Assembly (NCBI GenBank): GCA_022747635.1
Contig: JAKTNV010000014.1
Location: 12,347,610 to 12,411,609 of the forward strand
Length of the DNA stretch: 64,000 nucleotides
Reading direction: 5' to 3'
Source of the DNA: Hetaerina americana
Taxonomy: Eukaryota > Arthropoda > Insecta > Odonata > Calopterygidae
Shown in pieces: positions 1-11,000 of the stretch. Both the position numbers and the translations under genes were made by a program. Positions within the stretch are counted from its first letter, which is position 1. Every line of letters starts with the position of its first letter. The notes beneath the pieces are model-generated. The model ran no database searches. It saw nothing but the letters and a program-made list of their open reading frames with translations, and had not been told where the DNA came from.

Positions 1-78
1 GCTGGACTACTATGTAGTCACTTTCGAACAAAATATTTTTTCATGTAACCTCCACTAGCAAATTGAAAAAATTTAGAG

Positions 79-261
79 TATAATGTGGCTAGCATCTTGT
101 GGAAGCTGTTTCTGAATAATACATTTGCCAAATTAAACTTAGTTGATGGCCAATTAAGGGACAACTCATTAGCAGCGAAATCTAAAGCAGAGAATCGACT
201 GAAAACTTTAACTAAGCAGGGACAAAGAGAAATTCTTGACTCCTTAAAGATACTTGGATGA
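79..261 (+). CDS. possible 3'-terminal coding exon of an unidentified gene entering from the left
   Basis: Positions 79-261 read open on the plus strand as 60 codons ending in TGA at 259-261. The composition is protein-like: helix-prone and rich in K, L, N and E, ending in a charged stretch (KAENRLKTLTKQGQREILDS). A usable acceptor AG lies just upstream (75-76 or 77-78), and an in-frame TGA at 65-67 limits how far left this exon could reach. If real, it is the end of a gene running into this window and convergent with PEX5. I do not recognise the family. The longer open frame on the opposite strand here has no recognisable features and is probably its shadow. Confidence 0.3.
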   Translation, partial: YNVASILWKLFLNNTFAKLNLVDGQLRDNSLAAKSKAENRLKTLTKQGQREILDSLKILG

Positions 262-1590
262 AGCAATGGAAGTACAAAAGCACATCTCGCATCACTTTTG
301 TTTAGGGGAACACTATGACCATGCTTAAAATTGGAATTGAAACTCTCAGGATAAGTATGTGGCTGCACTTAAACTTTTTATACATAATTACTAATGTAAT
401 GCAAATACAAAAGTTTAAGACTTGATCTATTTCAAGTTTTGAATGTTTCCTATTTTAAATTCCCATAAGATTTCTCAATTTTAATCAAATTACTTTAAAG
501 TATAAAAGCCTGGCGCATTATTTAATGAGCAATCACAACAAATTAATTCATTCTTTTTCATCCTTATTGGTAAACTGCCAGTATTCAAATAGAACCATTG
601 TTGGTGAATTTGGCGTTAACCAAGAAAGGAAAGGGCAAACATTTTTCTACCAAGGGTGGCAAAAATTTCTACCGAGTGGATTATAAGGTTATTTCCTGAT
701 ATTTGTAAAAAAAAAGGCACAGAAATTCAGGGAAAATCTAAACAGCATAACCTCTTTCAAGGCCAATGAAATAAGATGATTTTTAAGTGTTGGAGAAGAG
801 ACATTAATGCTTGTTTTCATCATAAAGGCATTCTATAATCACATAAAGAATTGCATTTGAATTCAAGATCCATTAATGTTATTCAAGATGAATTGCTACC
901 ACTTTATTAATATAATTTAAATGAGTTTCCCTTATGTTAACACAAAAATATCACCACACATGCCAACAGGAAATATGAATGAAGTAATTTCACTCTTTTC
1001 ATTACATAAAACACAGTAAAGGAAGGACATGCCATGCAATGGGCCTCAAATTAAGGATTTTCGGTAAGAACTATGCATTTTGAGCTAGACCTAAATTAAG
1101 CACACTTGCTTTTGGTTTAATTTCATTGTACAACCTTCCTTAGCCCTCTTCTATACACAGATGGTTTCTTGTGCATACTTAGTGAAAATAACTAACTTCA
1201 CTGGCATTTATGCAATGGGAAGGAGCTATCTTCATCCCTTACATTGAAGGTACACGATGAAAAGCTGAAGTAATATTTTTTTTATACTAGATTTCACAAA
1301 ATATGTATTTTTGTATCCAAAGATTTCTCCTTAGGTTCATTGACTGTCTATACTAATTACCTTGACGGAAGGTTTAATCCTGCAGTGGGCTGATTTAAAT
1401 CAATGGTTAAAGGAGATACAAAATTACTGCAGCCAGAACTAATTCTTGTACTTCATGAACCAAGACTATTTTATTCAAGTAGCTGCACCACTGAAAATAG
1501 TTTTTGACACATGAAGTACCATTCTCTATACAAATAAATGGATGAATACATATTCGATATTTTCAGGCATAACTTTGCGGAAATCCATTA

Positions 1591-1797
1591 TCAATGGAGT
1601 AAAAAAATAATGTATCTTTCCACCAAATTTTCATTTGGTATGACTAGTTCCAATGCATCAGCGTCATCCTCAGGTACAAAGTTACTCTTAACTACTCGGT
1701 AACTTTGAATCTAAGGATGAAGCAAATGCATTGAAACTAGTTATACCTAATATAAAATTTGGTAGAAAGATATATCGTTTATTTTACTTCAGTGGAT
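1591..1797. repeat. foldback (inverted-repeat) element A with hammerhead-like core
   Basis: The left arm (about 1591-1686) and right arm (about 1699-1797) are imperfect reverse complements. Both contain a TACCAAATTTT-type block, the palindrome ACTAGT and a CAATGCAT block. The minus strand of the left arm reads CTGAGGATGACG, about 10 nt more, then GGAACTAGTC. The plus strand of the right arm reads CTAAGGATGAAG, then GAAACTAGTT. The order CTGAnGA, short spacer, GAAAC, small palindrome, T-H resembles the catalytic boxes of a hammerhead ribozyme. It is the same architecture as elements B and C in this window. Confidence 0.6.
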
Positions 1798-2755
1798 CAG
1801 ATTAAGAGGTTTGAAATATATTAGTATCATATCTCGTAATTCCCCCACTAAATTTTAGAATCAGAGTAGGCTGTGGAGAAAGCAAAAAGATTCCAACTAA
1901 ACTCCATGATCCTGACTTTAAATTAGGCTTGCACAATTGCATAGAATTCAAGTTTCTGGAACATCATCAGCAGAAGTGATCGAGTGAAAAGAGGTTCATC
2001 ACAACTTCATCCTTCTTACATGGCAAAAGCTCCCTTGGCAAAGAAAGACAAAAACTAACTAGATTATTTTAAAAGAACAAATGTGGGGTATAGAACATTG
2101 ATTTACAGATGGAGAGGGATAATTTGTGCTGGTAGTGCAAGAAAAAAGTGTGCATGCCAAATCCCAATTGGCTCGGCCGCGTCAAGGGACCTACTAAGTA
2201 CCCTGACCCCAAATCTTAAACAAACACTGAGGAGACGTAAAGGCAAGCACATCTACTTCAGGTAGAATAGGAAAATCTTAACAACTCTCTTAGATGTGTA
2301 ATATAAATGGTGAGAAACAGCAGGGAGACCATAGCACTGAATTTAAGTCCAGACGAAGAGGTTGAGGAAAAAATAGCCTCAACCTTTAAGGTAAGAGAAT
2401 TCACATTTTACCTGAGAGATGTAAAAATTGTACGTTACAAATGATTATGATACTCAAGTGTAAATGATTTTATTTGATAAAGTACAAACATTTCCATTTT
2501 AAAAATGTGTATGTTGTGTGGTGGTTGTAAATATGTAAGAGAAACAGAAGTACTTCTACTGTTTTATTATACACAATGGATTCTCTAAGCAAAAAGAATA
2601 TTAGTATCACAATACATCAGCCTTAACTTGAAACTCAAGATGGATTAGACTGACATGAAGATCAAACACAACTCTTAATTCAACGACGACTAACCCAGAG
2701 GAAGACAGCTGTTAAATATTTGATGGTTCCAGGCTCAACTATATGGAACTTTATC

Positions 2756-2920
2756 TTCATGAAATGATACTACTATGTATACTTCCACCACATTTTATTA
2801 TTGGTACAATCAGCTTCGAAACTTTGACATCATCATCCTCAGATATGATACGTTGAAACTAGCTGTGCCAAAAGTAATAAAATGTGGCAGAAGTATGCAC
2901 AGTTATCTCATTTCATGCAG
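2756..2920. repeat. foldback (inverted-repeat) element B with hammerhead-like core
   Basis: The outer parts of 2756-2842 and 2843-2920 are imperfect reverse complements. Shared blocks include ATGAAATGA near the ends, a CCACATTTTATTA block, and a TTTCAA/TTGAAAC block. The minus strand of the left arm carries CTGAGGATGATGATG followed by GTTTCGAAGC. The right arm carries GTTGAAACTAGC on plus. It is smaller and more diverged than element C near 51.2 kb but has the same order of motifs. Confidence 0.55.
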
Positions 2921-5900
2921 CCAGCTGTGTCAATATTTGGGCAGCATGAGTTAATGCTCTGAAACCATTTGCTTGAATGAGCTTTATAATTTTCCACAAT
3001 ATACTTAATAAAATATGAAAAATGAATATTGTGGAGCATTTACCTTACTTTTATAATTATGTACAACTTGATTTGTTTATTGAAATTTGATCATGCCTTC
3101 TCAATTACATAGAACCAACGATAAAGTTGTAGCAGTCTTGTAATGCAGTATTAAATTACTATTATTGAGAACCATTGAGGGGGCGAGCTAACCATTGGTG
3201 GGGAGCGAAGAAATTGCTTACCCAAATTAATTGGCAATAATAATTTCTGATACTGACTAATTTGCTCGGACTGAAGGGATAAAGATAGCTGCATAAAAAA
3301 GTTTCCACAATTTTGAGCAGGTTAACTCTAACTGAAAAATATTTTCCGTGAAGAAAATTTCGGCAGATAAAAAATACTAAGAAAGCTCGTCATCCAGGCT
3401 GATTTCTCTCATGCACCATCAACACTTTCCAAGAACAATCATACTACAAATATTCAAGGATTGCCAGTCAGCAGGAAACCTACAGGTGCTCCAGCAAGCA
3501 ATAAAAACATTCAATAGTAGATGAAAAAAATGCCCTACAAGGCAAACTAAACTAAGATATTAAAAAATATGAATGATATTTTCACATAAGTTTCTGGGCT
3601 AACAAAGGAACAAAAAGTCATTCACAACATGATAATGACACAATTACCCCTGTTCATTTTAAATAGATATATACAGGCTCTCTAACATGATTATTCTCAG
3701 CATATATTTTGTGTATACTCAAAATTAAATTCAACTATCTGTATGAGAACATGATTTATAATTAACTGAACTGTTAAATATAAGCAAATCTTGTTCTTCC
3801 ACAGTCCATTGTGTAAGCACAGGTTGATGTCATGAAAATTACAATACATATCTGTTTAACATAGCATACCCTTTACCCCATATTTTATAACTCTTTAAAT
3901 AGGAAGAAAATATTCAGTTAAAAAAACAAGGAACACTTTTCTCATTTAACAGACCATAAATTAGTGGTGGGCTTCATGCTACAATAATTGCATGAAGCCA
4001 ATGATCCAAATATTCATGATTTTAGAACTAGATAAATCCTAAATTCAATGTAATAGCTCTGTGATATTTCAATAGTGGGCTCCAGAGAAAGCACATATTC
4101 CAAGTTAAAATAAAAATATTGGCACATCATAATGTCCCAGTGCCCAATATCAAATGCTAAGTAATGCAAGGAAATGTTAAATAATTTTAATAGCATGTTT
4201 CTAGACTCAATAAAAATAACCCATTAGTCTCTTTTTGCAATCTCAGGGCATGCATGAAATAAATACAAAACAATTTAAATGTGATAGAAATGCCATTTTC
4301 GTGTAGTTTGCCGTAAGATAACCACAAGCTTGTTACAGTGCTGAAAAGAGTCAACCGATTACAATAAATAGGATCAGCATTCAGAATTCAGGCATGCACT
4401 CAAGAAGAGCTAATTTTTAAACAAGAGAAAAATTGAAGCTGCCTGCAATGAAAATTTTTGTGAGCTCAACGTGGGATTTGTAACAAATGGCTTTCTGAAT
4501 ATCTCAATGGGAAAGATATTAATTTCATCTATCATAATCTTCAAACCAGATACGATAAAAATTTTCAGGAAATGTAGCCCTTTGACAAATTTTAAGCAAC
4601 CTTACATGCCACTAAAGACAAACATTTCTCAAGCACATTTTATAAGTCACATAATATTAGACAAAGAACTCTTCAATATATCAATATCAATTAGACTCTA
4701 GGAGACATTTTAAAGATTCCCCTTAAGTAGCCATACATCTTTCATAGTATGACCAAAGAAATTGTTAACACTAAGAAATTTACTACATGTTCAATAAACC
4801 AACCTATTATGAATAAAATAAAATATTGCTTCTGTCTCAAAATGAGCTCACATCGAGTGCAGTGGCCGATTCAAGGAGGGGCTGAAAATTCATTTAATTT
4901 CACAAGGCATCATAGAATAAAAAACATTCCAATGTCCAGGCCTTTCATTTAGCCACCTCCTCCTCTAATCTGCCACTAGTTGAATGAGTGCATAATTTCT
5001 TGTGACATATAGTATAACTATATATTTATCAATCATACACCGCGAGGTGAACCAGAAATTAAAATAAAAAACAATTTTGAATATCTACACAATAATCATT
5101 GGTGTGGAATAGTTTATTCACCTCACAGTTTTCTCATCTTGCTCTTGCAATGCATTAAAAACCAATTGGTGAAATGGTTTTGTATTATTTTATGCATGCA
5201 CATACCTTTAACTATAGAATGTATATCATGTACAAAAAATAAAACGATCCACTACTACCATCTGGTTTTTTTTCCAATTTGAAAGTGCTGTAAGAATATC
5301 AACAGGTAAGTTGAACATCTTTATAAAAACTGATTCCAATACTTTTCGATAATAATGAATATAGCAAACAGTATTCAACAACACCATTAGAAATCAAAAC
5401 AAGATAGTGAATTCAAGGCTTCTATGCAGCTCTGGTGATAGCATCCATCATTATGAAAACATCAATATAATTGCCAATCCAGTTAGAGTGAAATAATATG
5501 TTGGGTGCCATCACTGTGTTTAATCTTCCATAAAAGCCTTGACTTTAATACCTTGCAAAATTGGCACACTGAACATGGGAGTGCGTCTGATTTATATGTT
5601 TACTTGAAGCATATCAAGTACTTCCAAACAAACAAAATCACACTGCTATGATTGAGCAAAATGGGAAAATTATATTTGTGAGCATATATATGCACTGCCT
5701 TTGACAAAACTTTGATTTTTTTTCCATTTCTCCCAACTCCCACACCTCTTGCTATTCTAATTATTAACTCAGCGGAATCTCCTCCTACATGGCAACTGAA
5801 AATGCATTACAATAACTGATGCATCTTTTCAAACCACAGGACGCCTTAGTTTTCCTTCAACTGCTTTCCTAATGCAAAATAATAGGCCAAGTTTCATCAA

Positions 5901-7964
5901 CTTATATAGACATGGCTCATTAGTAAATTTAACAAATACTACATCATGAAAACTATTCACTACTTTAGCCAACCCTCCCATCCTTATTTAGTGATAGAAT
6001 TTGTTAACAAATAGCTTGAAAACAAGGAATAAATATGATTTATATCCCCTAAGATTGGTTCATTAAAAATATTTTTGAACACCAGGGTATTTTTAATCCT
6101 GTATTTGTCAACATGTATTAACAAAAGCCTGCACTCCATCCAATGAGTTGTTGTGAATGCAGGCATTAAAAATGAATAGATATTTTTCCATCCCTCCATT
6201 ATGGTTATGTATAAACTCAATCCCTGAAATGTTCGTGAATTTTTATTTCTTTAGGGGGAATTTTTCTTCTCATAACTCTTCAAACTGAAATCAGTGAAGT
6301 GGATTTTAATGCATTAATTTTTAGTAAAATTTTTACTTATGCAAAAGTCCTCACCAGTTTGGAGTCCAAATTGCCAATCGATACATTATCTTGAAATAAT
6401 GTTTTTTTCAAGTGGCCGTACACTTACTTTGGATTAAACATTTCAGCCAATGAGACAACATCAAATGAAACTTTTAACTTTTAGATTCAAAATTTAAATT
6501 TCAATATTCGTGACACAGGACAAATTTTTGTTCCAAAAAAGAAATCAAAATATGTTTAACCAATCCCTATACAGTAAACCAAGCCCTAGCACGGCTAGTT
6601 TTAACAGACCACTTCAAATTTGATGCTTTCACTCTATTCTGACTAGTAATTCAACTAGGAGCTATCAACAACAACTCACAGAAGACAAATCAATTGGGCT
6701 TCTGGATTCATTCAAAGATGGGAAGGGTTTCATCACCCTTATTTATTCCACATCTTGCGTAGTTCAGTAATCATATATAATTTAATGGCTAGCCACATAA
6801 TTTAAATACCACCCAACACCGACCGTGACTTTCAAATCAGGCATTATATTCCCCATGAAGGCACATTCTATTTAGTCACATCACCAACAAAAAGGATGTC
6901 TGCACCAAGCATTAGGCAAACAATAAATGCTAACTCTAAAAACTTTAATACGCCTGGGTCAGCACATACTGCCATCATTTTGAGCATTAGGATAATCTAA
7001 AGATTCTGCAAGAATACAGAAAAAAGCTTAACTTGCAACTGAATTCATTTGTTAAGCAGTCTAGAAATTTGATTCAATTTCATTAGATCACGTATGTGTG
7101 GGATGCAATAGCACCTCCGTTAACCCAAACATATCTTTTCCCTGAAAATGTACCAAGTGTAAGAACACTTCATAATTCAAGAGGGGGGCTGATTAATTCT
7201 TGATCCTGCTTGAGAGGGTGAACTCCAACAATATAGAAACATGTTACTATGATGGCAGTCCAACATATATATACATATATATTTATTAATATTTGTGTCC
7301 CCTTATTGGCAGTGTAAATAATTAATTAATGCAGAATTTTCCATTCAATTTATTAAAAAAATCCCATATATTTATGCGTAAGGAAATTTGTCTCAATGAA
7401 TGGACTAGAGGGGTAAATTTAATAAGAAGCTAATATAGAAAGTTCAAAAGCCTTACTAAACAGCTAAAGTTGTGCATTTAAAAAAATATATATGCGAGTA
7501 TAAAGATTCACCAATGAAAGGGTCCTGTAAAGAAACAAATCATATCGCAAATCTGCTAAAAAAATGTCCCTCTACCTCCATATTGTCCCTCGGCTGTTTC
7601 ATTTTTATCTGAGAGCCAATGGGGATTTCAATATGAGACTAAAAGGCAAAAATGCATATATGTCGCCTTTCACAAATTCGTCTCCCCATAATGCCCATAA
7701 AAATTGTTATAAAACATTTAAGAAAGGACAACAAGCTTATAGGTGACAGAACTGTTATCAATCATCACAAACTTTCTACCTAAATGGCAAATGCCTTTTC
7801 TTTTTACTGTTTCTGACATTATTCACTATTCCAATTGGGCAGTGGAGACTTAAAATGAGTAGTCTCTTCTCATTTCTCCACTTTAAAGAAAAGCCCTTGT
7901 CTGGAGACAAGTTCACACACTATGTGCTCAGTCACTGGTGCCGCCAATCTTGAACCCGAAAGAT

Positions 7965-7970
7965 TTTATT
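7965..7970 (-). terminator. candidate PEX5 polyadenylation signal
   Basis: The plus strand reads TTTATT, i.e. AATAAA on the gene strand, 44 nt after the PEX5 stop codon. It would give a very short 3' UTR. Other AATAAA and ATTAAA hexamers occur further down in this AT-rich flank, so this is only the first candidate. Confidence 0.35.
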
Positions 7971-8013
7971 AGAGACTAAATTATTGCATAACAAAATGAT
8001 ACTAAATGTTACA

Positions 8014-8053
8014 TTACTCTATACCAAACTCCTTGTTCAATTTCGCTAGGTCC
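8014..8053 (-). CDS. PEX5: PEX5 coding exon 13 (last)
   Basis: One base completes Arg674, then 12 residues ([12 protein letters not shown]) and TAA. The acceptor reads TTTACTTTCAG. The D-L-x-x-L-x-x-x-F-G ending matches the usual PEX5 carboxy terminus. The exon was found by carrying the phase over from exon 12. Confidence 0.9.
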
Positions 8054-11000
8054 CTGAAAGTAAACGAGAGAGCATTAAAAAACTCAAGTATTTTCAAACA
8101 ATGCATCACTGTAAAAAAAGTGGAATTACAAGTTTTATAGAAAAAGGGCTTTAAAAACTTTTGGTTTACATGCATTTAACATATGCCATTACTTAAATAT
8201 GTGCTACCCAGTCCTGAGTAAGAATAAATGGCCTGTAATTACAAGTTTCTTTAATGATTCTAAGATTTTTCTATGATTATAAAAACAATCAATAATTTTC
8301 CAAGAACTACATAGTCCTTTTTCACCATTTTTTAAATTATAATACAATATTTCCTGGTTCCCTTTTTTTCCTCACTAAAATGTTAACTATAAACACAAAT
8401 AAAGTACGTAATCAAAAAATATGGAAAGAATAATTTGAGCATTTTCTTACATGAAAGGATTTAAGAGATGAAAAAACTTACTGATAATTTTTCCAGAAAA
8501 AAATCATATAATTCTCCAACACAATACCACAGTTTTCAAACAAGTCTTATATTTTTCACATTAAAAAAAAATATTTTCACAATTCCCTTTCATTGACCAC
8601 ATCATAATTTGAATTCATAGCAATATGAACCAATTTAAGTAATTACCTAGTGTATTGATTAGGTAAAATGGTTGGGAAACAACCACGAAATTCCCATAAG
8701 TATACATTTAAATACAAGAGGGAATTCAATCAAAGCTAGATGTTTCTTATCCTACCTTTATTGGTAAGCAAATGTAAATTCCCCCAACAACTGGGTCAGT
8801 CACATTATAGAAAAATAATCCAGTCCAGCTTTGGGATCATCCAAAAAAGAAATGCGGTTTTTTAGAATCATTACATTGTTCCTTCTCGGCCATTTCCCTT
8901 ATTAGCTGTCAAACCTCTTCCTGCTTGACCGCATGGGACTGCCACTTAATGACTGTGGTGCTACCTTCCATCCATCCCTATTCTCTCTCTTTGGGGAGGA
9001 GGGATTCTTCACCCCATCCACTGCCTACAGCGGTGTGTCACATTCCCTACCTGTGGCTTTAGGGGTGGAGACTATGAGTTGCATGTCCATGTGATAGTAT
9101 TATTTCCCCCTCTTACTTTTCCATTGTGCATGACCTGTCTTGTTATGGTGGAGGCCTATCATATAAATGGTTGTGGTTCTTTTTTATTCCTCTTTTCACA
9201 TAACAAATACCTAATTTAACAGGCGGGTTAACCCATGTTTTGAATAGTCTTCCTTCACCACGCATAGAAATTTGCACTTTATTTCATTGATTTTTACTAA
9301 ATATTTTTCCCTTTCCACTCCAATATCCTCCTTTATCACCTACCCTTCCAACCTGCTGTTTGCAACCCCTGCCAAAAACCTTTTTGGTGGGTCATGGGGT
9401 ATTTAGGTCAATCAGTACGTTCCAAATGTTTATCAATATTTAGTCATGAATAATTTCATCATACAATCATCAAAATTATGCCTACTAATGGCATGATATA
9501 AAAAATGTAGGAGCAACTTCTTTTGGAAACAGTGATTTGTTGCTGAGGATTGTAACAACTCTGACCAAGCTAGACTTCATTTGAATTTTGATGATTGACT
9601 AATATATCTTAATGGTACTTACTACCTATTGTCTATTCTATAGCTATATCTTAATGGTACTTACTTACCTATTGTCAACAGCAGAATATAGGTCAGATCG
9701 ATGGTTTAGTGACACAACTAGCCTAAGTGAGGACCAAATTCCATCAGACATAGATGACCATGACTTACTACCACCAAGACCTCTCCCAGCTGCTTGCATA
9801 TTCAGAGCCATCAGAAAATGTTCGGCTGCTTCCCTGTGAATGATGCAAGTAATTTGAATGTACAGATATGATGAAAGAACAATGTACAGTAGAGTATATA
9901 TGATGACTGCTAACACATTTTGAAATTTTCAGCTTTACAAGTTATTATAAGTATTTTTCCCAAGTGCCTCACCTTTCATTTCTTCCCTTATCTCGAACGG
10001 ACCAACTTCCAAAGCCCAATAACATAAACATATACCAGGTTCCTTCAGAAAATGCAGCCTTAGAATAAACAACCATGTAACATAATCCTACACTAATTTT
10101 CTAGATTCACAAGTTCGCAGAATGTTTCTTTCATATTCAAAGTTAAAGATATCCCACCAAGTTCAAGGACAGTTTTATTTGTGCATAAGTTCAACATTAA
10201 AAATTGTGCATCAATTAAGGTGAGCTAGTGTGATATTTATTTCAAAGTCCTAAGTGGGTCCCAAGAAAAATGATGCTGAAAGGGTTACTCATGACATAAT
10301 GACAGAAATTTTAATTGTTGGAAATTAGTTTCTCTAATAAAAATAATGCTGAGAATTTTCCATATCTAATTTTTATTTCTATTCTAAACCCATATTATGC
10401 CAAACAGCTCAAAACAAAGCTTAATAACATTAACTTCAGCATCCGAGTGCAATTTATTCACAGAACAACTAATACAAACTAGTTTTTAAAATTCCAGTTT
10501 TAAAAGAAATATTTTCTACCACTACGATTTGATGTATAATTGATGATTTCCGGCAAACTTTATGGAATCAATTCATAATGGAAATGAAAAATATTAACTT
10601 TGCGAATCCACTGAAAATATTTTTCAGTGGAATCACAAAATTACTATTTTTCATTTCCAATTTGATGTAAATTTCACATATAGATTGAGAGCATTAATAA
10701 TACACGTTTTCTAATAAGATTTTAAAGCATCATTTAACACAAGTATTGCTATTGCCATTCCTCTAATGGAAGCAAAGATGCTTGCATTAGTTACTCCAGC
10801 ATCATATCAACATTGTGATTAATATCTTCTAATACCATAGCAGAATGTCTAGATTGCATGTGTGATGAAACCAGTGATATCAGTGCAGGGTGCCCAACCA
10901 ATAGTGGCTTCTGATTCCCATTTTTTCCACCATTCAAGGATCTCCTGATACCACTTTTATTACCTCATATTCCCAATGAAGTCATGTAGACACAGTTGAA

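Larger units (their letters stand above)
262..7944. other. PEX5 3' flank, no gene recognised
   Basis: This is 7.7 kb of AT-rich, CpG-poor sequence between the possible exon at the left edge and the PEX5 3' end. Only short frames with no recognisable motif occur. It holds two foldback repeats (about 1591-1797 and 2756-2920) and AT-rich simple sequence near 7265-7290. It may include 3' untranslated sequence of either flanking gene, but nothing in the sequence fixes that. Confidence 0.5.

Noticed and set aside
18..368. 116-codon minus-strand frame at the left edge
   Set aside because: It overlaps the plus-strand 79-261 reading, which has a better protein-like composition and a splice acceptor. 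No motif recognised in the minus frame.
1955..1990. Another CTGATGATG...GAAAC match on minus
   Set aside because: CTGATGATGTTCCAGAAACTTG resembles the hammerhead boxes but has no palindromic stem III, no inverted partner and too short a spacer. It is probably chance in AT-rich DNA.
9612..9839. 75-codon plus-strand frame
   Set aside because: It is the antisense shadow of PEX5 exon 12.
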